Part shown: positions 52,677 to 63,132 of the stretch, in pieces | Layout: each line of letters begins with the position of its first letter | Position numbering within the stretch: position 1 is the stretch's first letter | Source: Legionella nautarum | GTDB taxonomy: Bacteria > Pseudomonadota > Gammaproteobacteria > Legionellales > Legionellaceae | DNA length: 64,000 nt | Assembly (NCBI RefSeq): GCF_001467895.1 | Contig: NZ_LNYO01000017.1 | Location: forward strand, 69,487 to 133,486 | Reading direction: 5' to 3' | The notes under the pieces: generated by a model | Told to the model about the DNA's origin: nothing | The model's input: only the letters and a program-made list of their open reading frames with translations | The model's database searches: none | Translations under genes and position numbers: made by a program

Positions 52677-54376
52677 TGATGGCAGAAGAGGACTTATTTA
52701 AACAGGCTTTTGAATTGCATCGTCAAGGTCAATTTTCCGAAGCAATTAAACGCTATGAACAACTATTAACTACGAATCCCAATCATAGTAAAACCTTGCA
52801 TTTTCTTGGTCTTGCCCATGCCCAGCAAGGAGAAATGGCGCAAGCGATCGGCTTAATGGAGCAAGCATTGAGCTTAGATCCCAAGGATGCTAGCCTGCAT
52901 AACAATTTGGCCAATGCTTATAAAAATTCTCAACAGTTTGAAAAAGCCATTCAACACTATCAAACCGCCATTCAACTTGTACCGAATTATGCACAGGCCC
53001 ATCATAATCTAGCAGCCGTATACGCTGCTCACAATCATTACAAACAAGCCCTGCATCATTATCGTGAAGCAGTACATGCTGAGCCCGCTTTTGTGGCTGC
53101 TCATTTTAATTTAGGGCTTTTATTATTGAAAAATAATCAATTAGCGGCGGCGAAACTGCAATTCAACAATGTGCTAACGCTTAATCCTGGAAATTTGGAT
53201 GCCGAATTTTATCTCGGCTTACTTGATTTAGAGGCAAACGAATTAGACGAAGCGAAAACACATTTTCAAAATGTGGTAGCACAAGATAATAACCAAGTTG
53301 AAGCATTAACCAATCTGGGTGTTATTGCCCTCAAACAAGAAGAAGCTCAACTCGCAATCGATTATTTTACTAAAGCCTTGGCCCTTAATAATGAGCACAT
53401 CGAGGCAAGAAATAATCTTGCAGCGACCTTTATGCATCATGATCGCTTTGAAAATGCGCTTATGCATTATGATGTTTTACTGCAGAAAGAACCGAACAAT
53501 ATTGAATATCTCTACAATTCCGGTGTTGCCCAAATGGCTTTAGGTCATTTAAGTGAAGCAATGCTTCATTTTGAACAGCTCTTAAATCAAAATGAACATC
53601 ATTTTGCAGCGCTTAATAATTTAGCAGCGATTTATATCCGTCTTGAAGATAAAGAAAAAGCCCGACATCTGCTGACTCGTGCGGTTGCCGCTAATCCCAA
53701 AGATGCGGCCAGCCGTCACATGCTCGATGCACTGACTGGTAACTCAGTTAAAACCCAAACCAGTCCTGATTATGCCATGAATTTGTTCAATAATTATGCG
53801 CTTTATTATGATCAGCACATGCAAAACCTTTTGCACTACAGTTTGCCGCAACATATTGCTCAATTAATTCATCAGCTCAATCTTTTCCAAATTGAACAGG
53901 CCATCGATTTGGGTTGTGGCACAGGTTTAACCGGGGTAGTACTGCGAGAAATTTGTCAGCATTTAACTGGTGTTGATATTGCTACAAAAATGCTAGCTCA
54001 GGCTAAGAACAAAGACATTTACGACCAATTAGTTGAAGCTGATCTTCTTAGTTTTTTAAAAAAGGATAAGCAGCATTATGAACTCATGGTTGCTGCCGAT
54101 GTGTTACCTTATATCGGCGATTTAGAGCCTTTATTTGCAACAATAGCAGAACGATTAAAGGCAAAGGGATCTTTCATTTTTACGACCGAAATTAGCACTA
54201 AAGACCCTTGGCACTTGCAAGCAACCGCTCGCTTCAGTCATCATCCCGATTATGTTAATCGGCTATGTAAGAGCCATGGTTTGCAACTTATTCATCAAGA
54301 AAAAGTGACTGCGCGGACCCAAGATCAACAAGCGCTTTCCGTCATGCTTTTCGCGGCTCAACCGGCCCGTACCTAG
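52676..54376 (+). CDS. TPR-repeat protein with C-terminal SAM methyltransferase domain
   Basis: A 566-residue protein. Residues 1-350 contain about ten tetratricopeptide repeats (for example AFELHRQGQFSEAIKRYEQLL and NLANAYKNSQQFEKAIQHYQ). Residues 360-566 are a class I methyltransferase, with AIDLGCGTGLTGVVLRE as motif I, ADLLSFL and VAADVLPYIGDL. TPR regions bind proteins, so the methyl acceptor may be a protein, but no target can be named. It is translationally coupled to rdgB. No signal peptide. Confidence 0.82.
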   Translation: MMAEEDLFKQAFELHRQGQFSEAIKRYEQLLTTNPNHSKTLHFLGLAHAQQGEMAQAIGLMEQALSLDPKDASLHNNLANAYKNSQQFEKAIQHYQTAIQLVPNYAQAHHNLAAVYAAHNHYKQALHHYREAVHAEPAFVAAHFNLGLLLLKNNQLAAAKLQFNNVLTLNPGNLDAEFYLGLLDLEANELDEAKTHFQNVVAQDNNQVEALTNLGVIALKQEEAQLAIDYFTKALALNNEHIEARNNLAATFMHHDRFENALMHYDVLLQKEPNNIEYLYNSGVAQMALGHLSEAMLHFEQLLNQNEHHFAALNNLAAIYIRLEDKEKARHLLTRAVAANPKDAASRHMLDALTGNSVKTQTSPDYAMNLFNNYALYYDQHMQNLLHYSLPQHIAQLIHQLNLFQIEQAIDLGCGTGLTGVVLREICQHLTGVDIATKMLAQAKNKDIYDQLVEADLLSFLKKDKQHYELMVAADVLPYIGDLEPLFATIAERLKAKGSFIFTTEISTKDPWHLQATARFSHHPDYVNRLCKSHGLQLIHQEKVTARTQDQQALSVMLFAAQPART

Positions 54377-54404
54377 CCAAACTAGCCGCCGCAATCTGTT
54401 TTTA

Positions 54405-55748
54405 TTAGAGGACGACGACTTGATTACGTCCTTTTTTCTTAGCTTGATACATTGCTTCATCCGCTCTTGAAAAAAAGGTCTCTAAGCTGTCTTCATGCTG
54501 AAAAGCAGTGAGGCCAAAGGAGGCAGTAATTAATACTCTGGTATCTCGATAGCAAAATTCACATTCTTCGATTGCAATACGCAAGTTTTCAAGCACTTTT
54601 CCACCATCATGAGCTGAGGTTCTTTCAAAAATAAAGATAAATTCTTCGCCACCATAACGGGCAATAAAATCAACCGCGCGAATAGATGATTTAAAAATTG
54701 AGGCTACTTTTTTGAGTACTCTATCCCCAGCTAAATGACCGTATTTATCATTGATCGCTTTAAAATGATCGATATCAGCGATGCCAAGAGATAACTCACC
54801 AAATCCTCTCTGCCAACGATGATATGCCGCTAAGATATATTCATCGTAGGCTGTTCTATTGGGTAATCCTGTTAAGGAATCTTGATTAATTCTGACTTTA
54901 TGGAAGGACAATTGATTTCGTATTTTTTCAGCACCACATTCGGCCTCTTCCAATTTACTTTGCAGCATCATTATCTTTTCATCATACTCTTTTATTCGTT
55001 GCTGTTCTTTTTCGCGATGTAATCTGATTTGTTGGCCAATTTCTTCTAAACTATTTTCTACCTTACCAGCCAATTCTTCGATTGTTTTTGCTTCACCAAT
55101 ATGATGATGGATTTGTTTAATATTATTTTCTAACTCCGTTTCAAATTTCTCGGATTCTTGATGACTTTCCACATTATTTAAATCCGTCAACTCTAAATAT
55201 TTGCTAAAATCATGAAGGTAATCAACAAAGCGGTTTAAAAATCCTTTAAATTGGTTATGCTCGAGATTAAACGATTCGATGACTAAATCGGTTATCGCAT
55301 CCACTACTTTTGTGAGTAATTCAACCGTTAATTGCTGCTTTAAATTTTCTTTAACTGCTTGAAATTTATTAGAAAGATCGTCTGAAATCAACAAATGCTC
55401 TAACAACTGATTAAATCGACTATTGATTTGATTATTTAGTAAGAGTTCAGTTGTTGTTTCGTTTAGCGGCTCTTTTTCTTCTTTCTTCAGATCGGACATC
55501 GCATTAACGAGCGATTCAACGCTTTTCTTAATTTTTTTGCTGTCTTTATTTTCTTTTAAATTAGCTTGCAAATTATGCATTTGCTGAGCAAGCCCGATAT
55601 GAATACTGTTAGGCAAAAGACTTAATTGATAAATGGCACTTTTTAACACATTAATTTCGTCTTCTAGCTGATCACATTTTAGTTTGTATCGGCTTATTGT
55701 ATTAGCAATTTTTGTTTTCAGTTCCCGTTCAAGCATGGCAATATCCAT
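54405..55748 (-). CDS. diguanylate cyclase (GGDEF) with N-terminal coiled coil
   Basis: A 447-residue protein. Residues 1-285 are helical with coiled coils and no membrane segment (HREKEQQRIKEYDEKIMML). Residues 285-447 are a GGDEF domain: DSLTGLPNRTAYDEYI, then an inhibitory I-site RAVD five residues before the active GGEEF (ARYGGEEFIFIF). It should make cyclic di-GMP with product inhibition. The coiled-coil head resembles GGDEF proteins that sense through dimerisation. It stands alone, converging on the TPR gene. Confidence 0.9.
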   Translation of the reverse strand: MDIAMLERELKTKIANTISRYKLKCDQLEDEINVLKSAIYQLSLLPNSIHIGLAQQMHNLQANLKENKDSKKIKKSVESLVNAMSDLKKEEKEPLNETTTELLLNNQINSRFNQLLEHLLISDDLSNKFQAVKENLKQQLTVELLTKVVDAITDLVIESFNLEHNQFKGFLNRFVDYLHDFSKYLELTDLNNVESHQESEKFETELENNIKQIHHHIGEAKTIEELAGKVENSLEEIGQQIRLHREKEQQRIKEYDEKIMMLQSKLEEAECGAEKIRNQLSFHKVRINQDSLTGLPNRTAYDEYILAAYHRWQRGFGELSLGIADIDHFKAINDKYGHLAGDRVLKKVASIFKSSIRAVDFIARYGGEEFIFIFERTSAHDGGKVLENLRIAIEECEFCYRDTRVLITASFGLTAFQHEDSLETFFSRADEAMYQAKKKGRNQVVVL

Positions 55749-55852
55749 TTCTAGTTTTAGAATTCACCCTATTCGAGCTCTGCTAAATGGTTAAACTTTA
55801 TTTAAAGTATATACTATCAAGCACTAAGAAAGAGTTGTATTAATGGTATCTG

Positions 55853-55879
55853 ACCCTCAGAACTTAAATTTCTGAGGGT
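55853..55879. terminator. hairpin terminator after ilvE
   Basis: ACCCTCAGAA and TTCTGAGGGT form a perfect ten-base stem with a seven-base loop, 21 bases past the ilvE stop. The T-run is weak on the minus strand, so rho-independent function is likely but not certain. Confidence 0.5.
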
Positions 55880-55899
55880 TTATTAGATGGGTAACTCAA

Positions 55900-56814
55900 T
55901 TATGGACATGGACGCTCGATATAGGTCAAATAATGTAAAGAATCACTATTTTTCCCATGTACAAGGTCCATATAAGCCTTTTTAATCGTTGAGGTGATTT
56001 TTCCCTCATCGGCTTGAGCTAATTTTTGGTCATTAATGGAGCGGATTGCGGTGACTTCCGCAGCAGTACCGGTAAAAAATGCCTCATCCGCCTGATAAGC
56101 GTCTTCAAGCGTCAGATCTTGCTCAATAACATTGAATCCCAAGTTTCTCGCTAGCTTAATAATCGTGTCGCGAGTAATTCCGCAAAGTATCCCGCCTAAT
56201 TTGGGAGTGTAGATAACCCCTTTTTTTATGAGGAAAAAATTCTCGCCCACCCCCTCAGTGATATAGCCTTTACTGTCTAGAAACAAAGCCTCATGATAAT
56301 GGGTTCCTTCCAACTCGAGAGCTGCTAATATGCCATTAATATAGTGGCCGCATAATTTAGCATCAACAACAGTGGAATCAGGGTGGATTCGAATGTAACT
56401 ACTTATTTTCACATCAATACTATCATGCGGAAGATAGGCTCCCCAGGGCCAACAGGCAATGATAACCTCGACTGGATTACCAGTAGGATTAACACCCATT
56501 TTACCGTAACCATAAAAAGCAATAGGGCGAATATAACCTTCATCAATATTGTTATTTCTAACGACCTCTTTAATGGCAGAAATTATTTCTTCTTTAGAAT
56601 AAGCTAATTTCATCTTCAAAGTAGCTGCAGAATAAAATAGACGATCGACATGATCCTGCAAACGAAATATCGCAGGCCCCTTTGCTGTATTATAAAAGCG
56701 AATTCCCTCAAAAGCGCCGCCGCCATAGTGCAGTGTGTGAGATAAAACATGAATTTTAGCATCTGCCCACGGTACGAATTTTCCGTTTTGCCATATTGTT
56801 TCGGTTGTTTGCAT
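55900..56814 (-). CDS. ilvE: branched-chain amino acid aminotransferase
   Basis: A 304-residue class IV PLP aminotransferase. The N-terminal part has HTLHYGGGAFEGIRFY, the Schiff-base Lys is in VDAKLCGHYINGILAALE, and SKGYITEGVGENFFLIK with GGILCGITRDTII are the cofactor-phosphate signatures. It transfers the amino group to the keto acids of Leu, Ile and Val as the last step of their synthesis. Length matches IlvE. Monocistronic as far as can be seen. Confidence 0.93.
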   Translation of the reverse strand: MQTTETIWQNGKFVPWADAKIHVLSHTLHYGGGAFEGIRFYNTAKGPAIFRLQDHVDRLFYSAATLKMKLAYSKEEIISAIKEVVRNNNIDEGYIRPIAFYGYGKMGVNPTGNPVEVIIACWPWGAYLPHDSIDVKISSYIRIHPDSTVVDAKLCGHYINGILAALELEGTHYHEALFLDSKGYITEGVGENFFLIKKGVIYTPKLGGILCGITRDTIIKLARNLGFNVIEQDLTLEDAYQADEAFFTGTAAEVTAIRSINDQKLAQADEGKITSTIKKAYMDLVHGKNSDSLHYLTYIERPCP

Positions 56815-57165
56815 TATTTTTCTCCCGCCCAGCTATTAGCCAAAGAAAAGATCTTTCTTAATTGATATAAAATTTGAAGCAAAAACGACCATAGGTAAGT
56901 AAAACCGTGTAAACTGTATTCTATTTAAACATAGCACTACTTCATAACGAATAAATCAGTATAGCGATTTTTATTTTAATTTGTATATAGGTTGTTTAAA
57001 ATCAAAGGGTTATTTGGGAAGTGTTGATTGCCTTAAGAATTTTACCCTATCCCTAGATCCCGCGGCATCCAGGCGATTTTTTTTTCATACTCAAACCCTA
57101 GATTCCGCGGACAAGCCGCGGAATCTAGGCGGAAAGGGTTTTTATCCTTAAACAACTTACATATT
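56815..57165. repeat. intergenic gap with REP-like palindromes
   Basis: The gap of 351 bases holds no gene. CCTAGATTCCGCGG (57097-57110) and CCGCGGAATCTAGG (57116-57129) form a perfect fourteen-base stem with a five-base loop, flanked by AAACCC and GGGTTT. A partial copy (CCCTAGATCCCGCGG) lies at about 57053-57067. The full hairpin follows the phosphomannomutase stop by 37 bases and may serve as its terminator. A third, degenerate copy is at about 61953-61994. Confidence 0.6.
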
Positions 57166-58557
57166 TTAGAAAGAAACAACTAAATCCTTATCAATACCTT
57201 GAAGCTCTGATTTAAATAAAATCTGGATTTGTTTCAAGCTTTCTTGATCTTTTGCCTCAAAACGAGCCACTAGGCAAGGCGTTGTATTTGACGCGCGTAA
57301 TAGCCCCCAACCGTGCGGGAATTCCACTCTCAAACCATCGATAGTAATAATATTCGCATTTGGAAATTTAGCCTGTTCACTAAAGCGCTGCATGAAAATA
57401 AATTTATCTTCTTCAGCGATTGGAATCTTAATTTCTGGTGTATTAACACTGTTCGGAATGGTTTCAAACTGTTCGCTTACTGGCTTAGAGCTCGAACTAA
57501 CAATTTCTAATAACCGACAGGCACTATAAAGTGCATCATCAAAACCATACCAACGATCCTTGAAGAAAAGATGACCACTCATTTCTCCCGCCAAAGCAGC
57601 ATGCTCTTCTTTCATCACCCCTTTCACAATAGAATGCCCGGTGGGGCACATTCTAGCAACCCCTTCGGCTTCCTCAATGACAGAGGCTAAATGACTTGAA
57701 CATTTCACATCATAAACGATAGTTGAACCTTTATTGTGTTTCAAAACATCCCGTGCGTAATACATTAGTAAGCGATCTGGCCAAATCACTTCGCCTTGGT
57801 TAGTGATGACACCTAGACGATCGGCATCCCCATCAAAGGCAAGACCAATATCAGCTTGATGTTGAGCAACCGCTTTCTTTAAATCAACCAGATTTGCTTC
57901 TATAGTGGGATCAGGATGATGATTAGGAAAACGGCCATCCACTTCACAATATAAGGGGATCACGTCACAACCCAAAGCGGTCAGGACTTGAGGCGTGATA
58001 GGTCCAACAATACCATTGCCGCAATCGACTACGACTTTAAGCCGCCGATGCAATTTAATATCACCAACAATGCGGTTGATGTAGTCTGGAATAATGTCAC
58101 ACGAGAGCGCCTCACCTCGACCATCTTGAAAACGTCCAGCAACCGTTAATTCATAAAGTTGATCAATGTCAGTTTGCACCAAAGTTTTGCCAGCTAGCAC
58201 CATCTTAATGCCATTGTAATCGGCAGGATTATGACTACCGGTTACCATTAATCCAGAATCGACGCCCTGTGTATGGGTTGCGTAATACATAACCGGCGTT
58301 GCCACAGCCCCTAAATCGATGATTGTGATACCACTATCCAGCAAACCTTGCTTTAAAGCAGCGGCTAAACTATCACTGGTTAGCCGACCATCACGAGCGA
58401 TAAATATTTTGTCGCGCTTTAAATCGTGAAGTCGGCAACTAATAGCTCTGCCTATGGTGTAAAAATCATCTTCATTCAACTGCTTACCAATCACACCACG
58501 GATATCATAGGCTCTAAATACTGAGCGCTCTACTTGTTTTTCTCGATAAATCATCAT
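57166..58557 (-). CDS. phosphomannomutase/phosphoglucomutase
   Basis: A 463-residue alpha-D-phosphohexomutase of the AlgC/ManB group. [11 protein letters not shown] opens domain 1, the phosphoserine loop is [15 protein letters not shown], the metal loop DGDADRLGV, the sugar loop GEMSGHLFF, and the C-terminal phosphate loop [15 protein letters not shown]. It interconverts hexose 1- and 6-phosphates for polysaccharide or LPS synthesis. Its start overlaps the dut stop by four bases (ATGA); coaBC-dut-algC is a conserved gammaproteobacterial order. Confidence 0.93.
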   Translation of the reverse strand: MMIYREKQVERSVFRAYDIRGVIGKQLNEDDFYTIGRAISCRLHDLKRDKIFIARDGRLTSDSLAAALKQGLLDSGITIIDLGAVATPVMYYATHTQGVDSGLMVTGSHNPADYNGIKMVLAGKTLVQTDIDQLYELTVAGRFQDGRGEALSCDIIPDYINRIVGDIKLHRRLKVVVDCGNGIVGPITPQVLTALGCDVIPLYCEVDGRFPNHHPDPTIEANLVDLKKAVAQHQADIGLAFDGDADRLGVITNQGEVIWPDRLLMYYARDVLKHNKGSTIVYDVKCSSHLASVIEEAEGVARMCPTGHSIVKGVMKEEHAALAGEMSGHLFFKDRWYGFDDALYSACRLLEIVSSSSKPVSEQFETIPNSVNTPEIKIPIAEEDKFIFMQRFSEQAKFPNANIITIDGLRVEFPHGWGLLRASNTTPCLVARFEAKDQESLKQIQILFKSELQGIDKDLVVSF

Positions 58558-59012
58558 TCTCTCCCTGAACTACCAAAGCCACCATCACCACGATTAGTTT
58601 CTATAAAGTTGTCAACGACCTCGAAAGCCGCCCTCACGACAGGTAAAAAAACTAATTGCGCGATACGCTCACCTGGATTAATCGTAAAATGTTCTTGATT
58701 ACGATTCCAACAGGAGATTTTTAATTCGCCTTGATAATCCGAATCGATTAAACCCACCAAATTCCCCAAAACAATTCCATGCTTATGACCTAAACCAGAG
58801 CGAGGCAAAATCACAGCAGCCAAATTAGGATCCGCAATGTAAATCGCCAGACCTGTCGGCAATAAAACGGTTTCCTGGGGAGCAATTTGCAGTGGATTGT
58901 CTATACATACGCGTAAATCAAGACCTGCTGAGCCAGAGGTTGCATAACTCGGTAAAGCAATTGTGTCTCCAACACGTGGATCTAATATTTTTAATTGAAT
59001 GGCTTGTTCCAT
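58554..59012 (-). CDS. dut: deoxyuridine triphosphatase
   Basis: A 152-residue trimeric dUTPase. The five motifs are visible: [47 protein letters not shown] and a C-terminal [13 protein letters not shown] that closes the active site. It converts dUTP to dUMP. I start at [12 protein letters not shown] (59012), one base after the coaBC stop; a start at 59084 would overlap coaBC by 71 bases. Confidence 0.94.
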   Translation of the reverse strand: MEQAIQLKILDPRVGDTIALPSYATSGSAGLDLRVCIDNPLQIAPQETVLLPTGLAIYIADPNLAAVILPRSGLGHKHGIVLGNLVGLIDSDYQGELKISCWNRNQEHFTINPGERIAQLVFLPVVRAAFEVVDNFIETNRGDGGFGSSGRE

Positions 59013-59013
59013 A

Positions 59014-60234
59014 CTATTCCCCAGATTTTCGATGGGCAGTATTTTGAATACTTGCTGCAAGGATTGCAATAATTTGACCTGCAAGCCTTGTTTTATGGGT
59101 CAAAGGAAGTTCGGTTTGCTCATTTTTAGTCAAGATAGTCACTTGATTGTTATCAACCTCAAAACCAACTCCCTCACCGACTTGGTTAGCAATAACCATG
59201 TCTAATTTTTTAGTTACCAGCTTTTCTTTGGCCTGTTGAAGGACTTGCGACGTTTCTGCCGCGAAACCAACCACATAGGCCGCTTTGCCACTACTGACCA
59301 CTTCACTCAGGATATCTGGATTACGGTTAAGCTTCAGGGTTAACTCGGCATTAGCTTGTTTTTTTATTTTATCTTTCGCAGGTTCTGGCACAGCGTAATC
59401 GGCCACTGCAGCCGTTCCAATAAAAATACTTCCTGGTTGTAGCTGTTGTAGAACAGTTTCATGCATAGCTTTCGCCGAATCAACCTGATAAAACTCAACA
59501 CCAATAGGTGGAGGAAGACTAGTAGGTCCGCTAATTAAAATCACTTTCGCACCTGCTAAATGGGCAGCCTCAGCAAGAGCATAACCCATTTTTCCCGAAC
59601 TGTTATTACTTATAAAACGCACTGGATCGATGGATTCACGAGTCGGTCCGGCAGTAATGATGAGTCTTTGTCCAAGCAAAAGCTGATTCACCTTATATAA
59701 TCTTAACGCATTCACAATCGAGTAAACCTCAGCCATACGTCCAAAACCTTCTTCACCGCAAGCTTGCGAGCCTTCTCCAGGTCCAAACAAGATAACGCCT
59801 CGTTGAGTTAGAAGCTGACAATTAGCCTGCGTCGCAGGATGGGCCCACATCGATCGATTCATTGCAGGACAAGCAATCACAGGCGTTTCAGCCACTAAAT
59901 AGAGTGTTGTTAAGAGATCATCGGCTAAGCCATTGGCCATTTTTGCCAAACAATTCGCTGTAGCAGGCGCAATCACTAGATAATCAGCCCAACGCGCTAA
60001 TTCAATATGCCCCATTGCCCGTTCTGCTTGTTGATCGAATAAACTAGAACGAATATCTTCAGCACCTAAGGCTTGGAGGGTTAAGGGGGAAATAAATTGC
60101 TGTGCCGACTCTGTCATCACTACCCTTACCCGGGCACCCAATCGTGACAGTTCCCGCACCAGATAAGCTGATTTATAAGCTGCTATCCCTCCACAAATCC
60201 CAAGTAGAATTTTTTTGTTAATAAAATCTTGCAT
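59014..60234 (-). CDS. coaBC: bifunctional phosphopantothenoylcysteine decarboxylase / phosphopantothenate-cysteine ligase
   Basis: A 406-residue enzyme for two steps of coenzyme A synthesis. The N-terminal CoaC half has [18 protein letters not shown], the active His in [26 protein letters not shown], and CPAMNRSMW. The C-terminal CoaB half begins at about residue 190 with [17 protein letters not shown] and [13 protein letters not shown]. Full length. Divergent from radC, as in many gammaproteobacteria. Confidence 0.95.
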   Translation of the reverse strand: MQDFINKKILLGICGGIAAYKSAYLVRELSRLGARVRVVMTESAQQFISPLTLQALGAEDIRSSLFDQQAERAMGHIELARWADYLVIAPATANCLAKMANGLADDLLTTLYLVAETPVIACPAMNRSMWAHPATQANCQLLTQRGVILFGPGEGSQACGEEGFGRMAEVYSIVNALRLYKVNQLLLGQRLIITAGPTRESIDPVRFISNNSSGKMGYALAEAAHLAGAKVILISGPTSLPPPIGVEFYQVDSAKAMHETVLQQLQPGSIFIGTAAVADYAVPEPAKDKIKKQANAELTLKLNRNPDILSEVVSSGKAAYVVGFAAETSQVLQQAKEKLVTKKLDMVIANQVGEGVGFEVDNNQVTILTKNEQTELPLTHKTRLAGQIIAILAASIQNTAHRKSGE

Positions 60235-60299
60235 GGTTTTCTATTTTTAATAAGAATACCTGCGATCAAACCACAAACCTCGTCATAAAGGAATAACAA

Positions 60300-60983
60300 A
60301 TGACTTGTTTGCAACCAACACAACCTTTGCGCATCCGTGAAAAATTGCTCATCCAAGGCGTACAAAGCCTCTCCGATGCTGAACTACTGGCTGTTTTTAT
60401 CAGCTCTGGTAGTGCTAAAAAATCTTGCTTTCAACTAGCTATTGATTTACTTAAATATTTAGGTGATTTACGCTCTATTTTGAATGCCGATCAGCAGACT
60501 TTTAACAAAGTACCGGGATTAGGGCTAGTACGGTATTTACAGTTACAGGCCGTGCGTGAGATTTGTCGCCGCAGTGATTTTATTAGTCTACAAAAAGATA
60601 TCCAATTAACTAACTCGCAACAAACCCATACTTATTTGAAGCGGCAATTACGGGACAAAAAAAATGAGACCGTTGTCGCGTTATTTCTTGATAGCCAGCA
60701 TCGTGTATTAGCTTATGAGGAATTATTTACCGGCACCATTAATGCAGCGAGTGTCTATCTGCGGCCGATCATTGAGCGAGTTCTTAAACTAAATGCAGGC
60801 GCGCTCATTCTTGCTCACAATCACCCTTCAGGTTTAGCAGAAGCCAGCGGACAAGATATCGCACTTACCGAACGGCTTCAGCAGGCTTTGGAATTAGTAG
60901 ATGTCCGTTTACTTGATCATTTAATCATTGGCGATAATGAAGTTTATTCTATTGGAAGTGGAACGAAATGGCATTGTAACTAG
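60300..60983 (+). CDS. radC: RadC family JAB/MPN-domain protein
   Basis: A 227-residue protein. Residues 1-75 are helix-hairpin-helix-like (GLVRYLQLQAVREICRR), residues 105-227 the MPN domain with the metal motif HNHPSGLAEASGQDI (HxHPSG then Asp). The family is called RadC, but its original repair role is in doubt and the activity is unproven. Divergent from coaBC with a 65-base gap. Full length. Confidence 0.9.
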   Translation: MTCLQPTQPLRIREKLLIQGVQSLSDAELLAVFISSGSAKKSCFQLAIDLLKYLGDLRSILNADQQTFNKVPGLGLVRYLQLQAVREICRRSDFISLQKDIQLTNSQQTHTYLKRQLRDKKNETVVALFLDSQHRVLAYEELFTGTINAASVYLRPIIERVLKLNAGALILAHNHPSGLAEASGQDIALTERLQQALELVDVRLLDHLIIGDNEVYSIGSGTKWHCN

Positions 60984-61156
60984 CAGGTCGGGTCGAAAGT
61001 ATTATAGATAAATTTTCTTGAAGGAAGTCATTAGGCCTGGAGTCTTGGTTCGATTCACCCAAACTAAATACCCTGTTGCGTATTAAGAAACATCGTAAGA
61101 TAATTTAGCCCAATTTGACTTGCTCACTATGGTTCACAAGAACATGGAGTATCCCT

Positions 61157-61897
61157 ATGCTCAAACGTTTAATTTTTATCGTATTCGCTTATCTAGTTAG
61201 CTTAGAACTTCATGCTGCCACTGAAACCGTGCATATTGCACATCAAAGCAATTATCCTCCTTTTATTTACGTGAAAAATGGCCGCTCGGTGGGTCTTATA
61301 GTCGATATTCTAAACACAGCGGCAGCAAAGCAAAAAATCAATATCAAATTTATCCCCGTTCCTTTTGCTCAAGTACAAAAAGCCTTAAATGATGGTCGCG
61401 CCGAAGCCATTGTGCCTCTAGCAGTCACAACAGAACGACAAAAATCCTATGATTTTAGTCTGCCTCTCGTTAAAACTGGCGGCGCTTTTTTTGTAAGAAA
61501 ATCTGAATCCACTCCTCTGAATCTTGCAGCACTTGCAGGAAAAATTGTCGTTACACCGAAAACCGGCCCCTATGCGGCTTATATTGAAGAAACTGCCCCA
61601 GCAATCAATTTAGTGATTACCGAAAATTATGAGACAAGTTTTAACTACATTGTGAGTGGAAAAGCAGACGCTGCAGCACTTAATTTTCAAGTCGGAAAAG
61701 CCATGATTAATCAATCCTATGCGAGCAAAATAACTGTACCGAAAAAAATGTTCGCAGAATTTCCTTTAGCACTTGCGTTTAAAAAGGGGCAAAACACAAA
61801 GCTTTTGCACCGTTTAAATGCAGGTCTGGCTACTATTCGCGCTGATGGCACTTTGAAATGGCTCTATAAAAAATGGAAACTTAACCCGATAGGTTAA
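61157..61897 (+). CDS. periplasmic amino-acid-binding-like protein (SBP family 3)
   Basis: A 246-residue protein with a signal peptide (MLKRLIFIVFAYLVSLELHA, cleavage after HAA or HA) and the family 3 solute-binding fold: HIAHQSNYPPFIYVKNGRSVGLIVDIL, AIVPLAVTTERQKSYDFSLP and VTPKTGPYAAYIEET. The start at 61157 follows GGAG by seven bases; a TTG at 61115 would spoil the signal peptide. No ABC permease is adjacent, so it may be an orphan receptor. The ligand is unknown. Confidence 0.85.
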   Translation: MLKRLIFIVFAYLVSLELHAATETVHIAHQSNYPPFIYVKNGRSVGLIVDILNTAAAKQKINIKFIPVPFAQVQKALNDGRAEAIVPLAVTTERQKSYDFSLPLVKTGGAFFVRKSESTPLNLAALAGKIVVTPKTGPYAAYIEETAPAINLVITENYETSFNYIVSGKADAAALNFQVGKAMINQSYASKITVPKKMFAEFPLALAFKKGQNTKLLHRLNAGLATIRADGTLKWLYKKWKLNPIG

Positions 61898-61952
61898 GTT
61901 CAACCTAGGTTGCGCTTTGGTCTGATGGCGCTGCCTTAAACAGTTTTTACAT

Positions 61953-61994
61953 CCCTAGATCCCGCCGACAAGCCCGACAAGGCCCGGGAAATAG
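61953..61994. repeat. degenerate REP-like element
   Basis: CCCTAGATCCCGCCGACAAG with a broken second arm (CCCGGGAAATAGG) is a decayed relative of the hairpin at 57097-57129. Confidence 0.5.
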
Positions 61995-62127
61995 GCAGAA
62001 AAGGGGACTTATACTGAAAGCAGCACCTTAGGCGCTCGTAAAAAATGTCTCAGAATCACCAAGATAATCCGCAAACCAACTATAATTTGAATAACTGAGC
62101 CACTCACTACAAAAGGATCTTGCCACC

Positions 62128-62958
62128 ATGTGCCGATTCATCGCTTACATAGGTACCGGTGTTTTACTGGACCATATCTTAGTAAAACCTACTAATTCTA
62201 TTATCATGCAGAGCTTACATGCACGAGAAAGCAGCGTCCCTACCAATGGTGACGGCTTTGGCCTGGGTTGGTATGCACCTGAGATAAGCCCCGAACCTGC
62301 ATTATTTACTTCGGTCTCTCCAGCCTGGAATGACAGAAATTTACTTCATCTAACTGCTAAAATTAAATCGCCTTGTTTCTTCGCCCATGTCCGCGCAGCG
62401 GGAGCTGGGGGAGTCACCAAGTATAATTGCCATCCTTTTATTAATGGTAAATGGATGTTGATGCATAACGGCGATATTAGTAATTTTCTTCTGGTCAAGC
62501 GTCATCTTCGTCATTTATTAGATGATGATATTTATGATTGGATTCAAGGTGAAACGGATTCAGAACATCTATTCGCCTTATTTTTACAACTATCCAAAGG
62601 AAGAGATTTGAGTCAACTCTCAGTGGTTGCAGATACTCTAAAAGAAACCATTTTTCAGATTAATGACTTGGTTGCCTATTACAGCAAAGAGAATGCCTCT
62701 TATTATAATCTTTGCCTTACGGATGGCGAACAAATCATCGCTACTCGTTACTGCACCGAAGTAAACTCATTACCTGAAACCTTGCATTTTTTCTCAGGTC
62801 AATGCATTTATGATCACCACCATGAAGAAAATCATGATGCGATAGTGATTAGCTCCGAAATACTAACTGATCTCAAAACTGACTGGAATGATGTGCCTCC
62901 TAACCATATTTTGCTCATCGATAAAAATCGAAACATCGATACCCAGCCTATTGTATAA
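62128..62958 (+). CDS. class II glutamine amidotransferase (YafJ/EgtC-like)
   Basis: A 276-residue N-terminal-nucleophile amidotransferase. After removal of Met the Cys of MCRFIAYIG becomes the nucleophile. NGDGFGLGWYAP, FFAHVRAAGAGGVTKYNCHPF and WMLMHNGDISNF are the glutamine-site signatures, and GETDSEHLFALFL the family's follow-up helix. There is no synthetase domain and no ergothioneine gene nearby, so the acceptor is unknown. AAAGGAT lies about 10 bases before the ATG. Confidence 0.88.
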   Translation: MCRFIAYIGTGVLLDHILVKPTNSIIMQSLHARESSVPTNGDGFGLGWYAPEISPEPALFTSVSPAWNDRNLLHLTAKIKSPCFFAHVRAAGAGGVTKYNCHPFINGKWMLMHNGDISNFLLVKRHLRHLLDDDIYDWIQGETDSEHLFALFLQLSKGRDLSQLSVVADTLKETIFQINDLVAYYSKENASYYNLCLTDGEQIIATRYCTEVNSLPETLHFFSGQCIYDHHHEENHDAIVISSEILTDLKTDWNDVPPNHILLIDKNRNIDTQPIV

Positions 62959-63132
62959 GCGGTCGATGTTATAAAGAGTAAAGCCCTGGGAGAAATAAAA
63001 TGCCAAACCGTCGCAACAACTTAACTAAATAAAAAAGCTACAGTTTTGCTGCACAAGTCATTGAAAGAATATAGCCGTTTACTATCAGCTATGTTAGATT
63101 TCTCAATAGGTTATAGATAATCAGAGAAGCGC

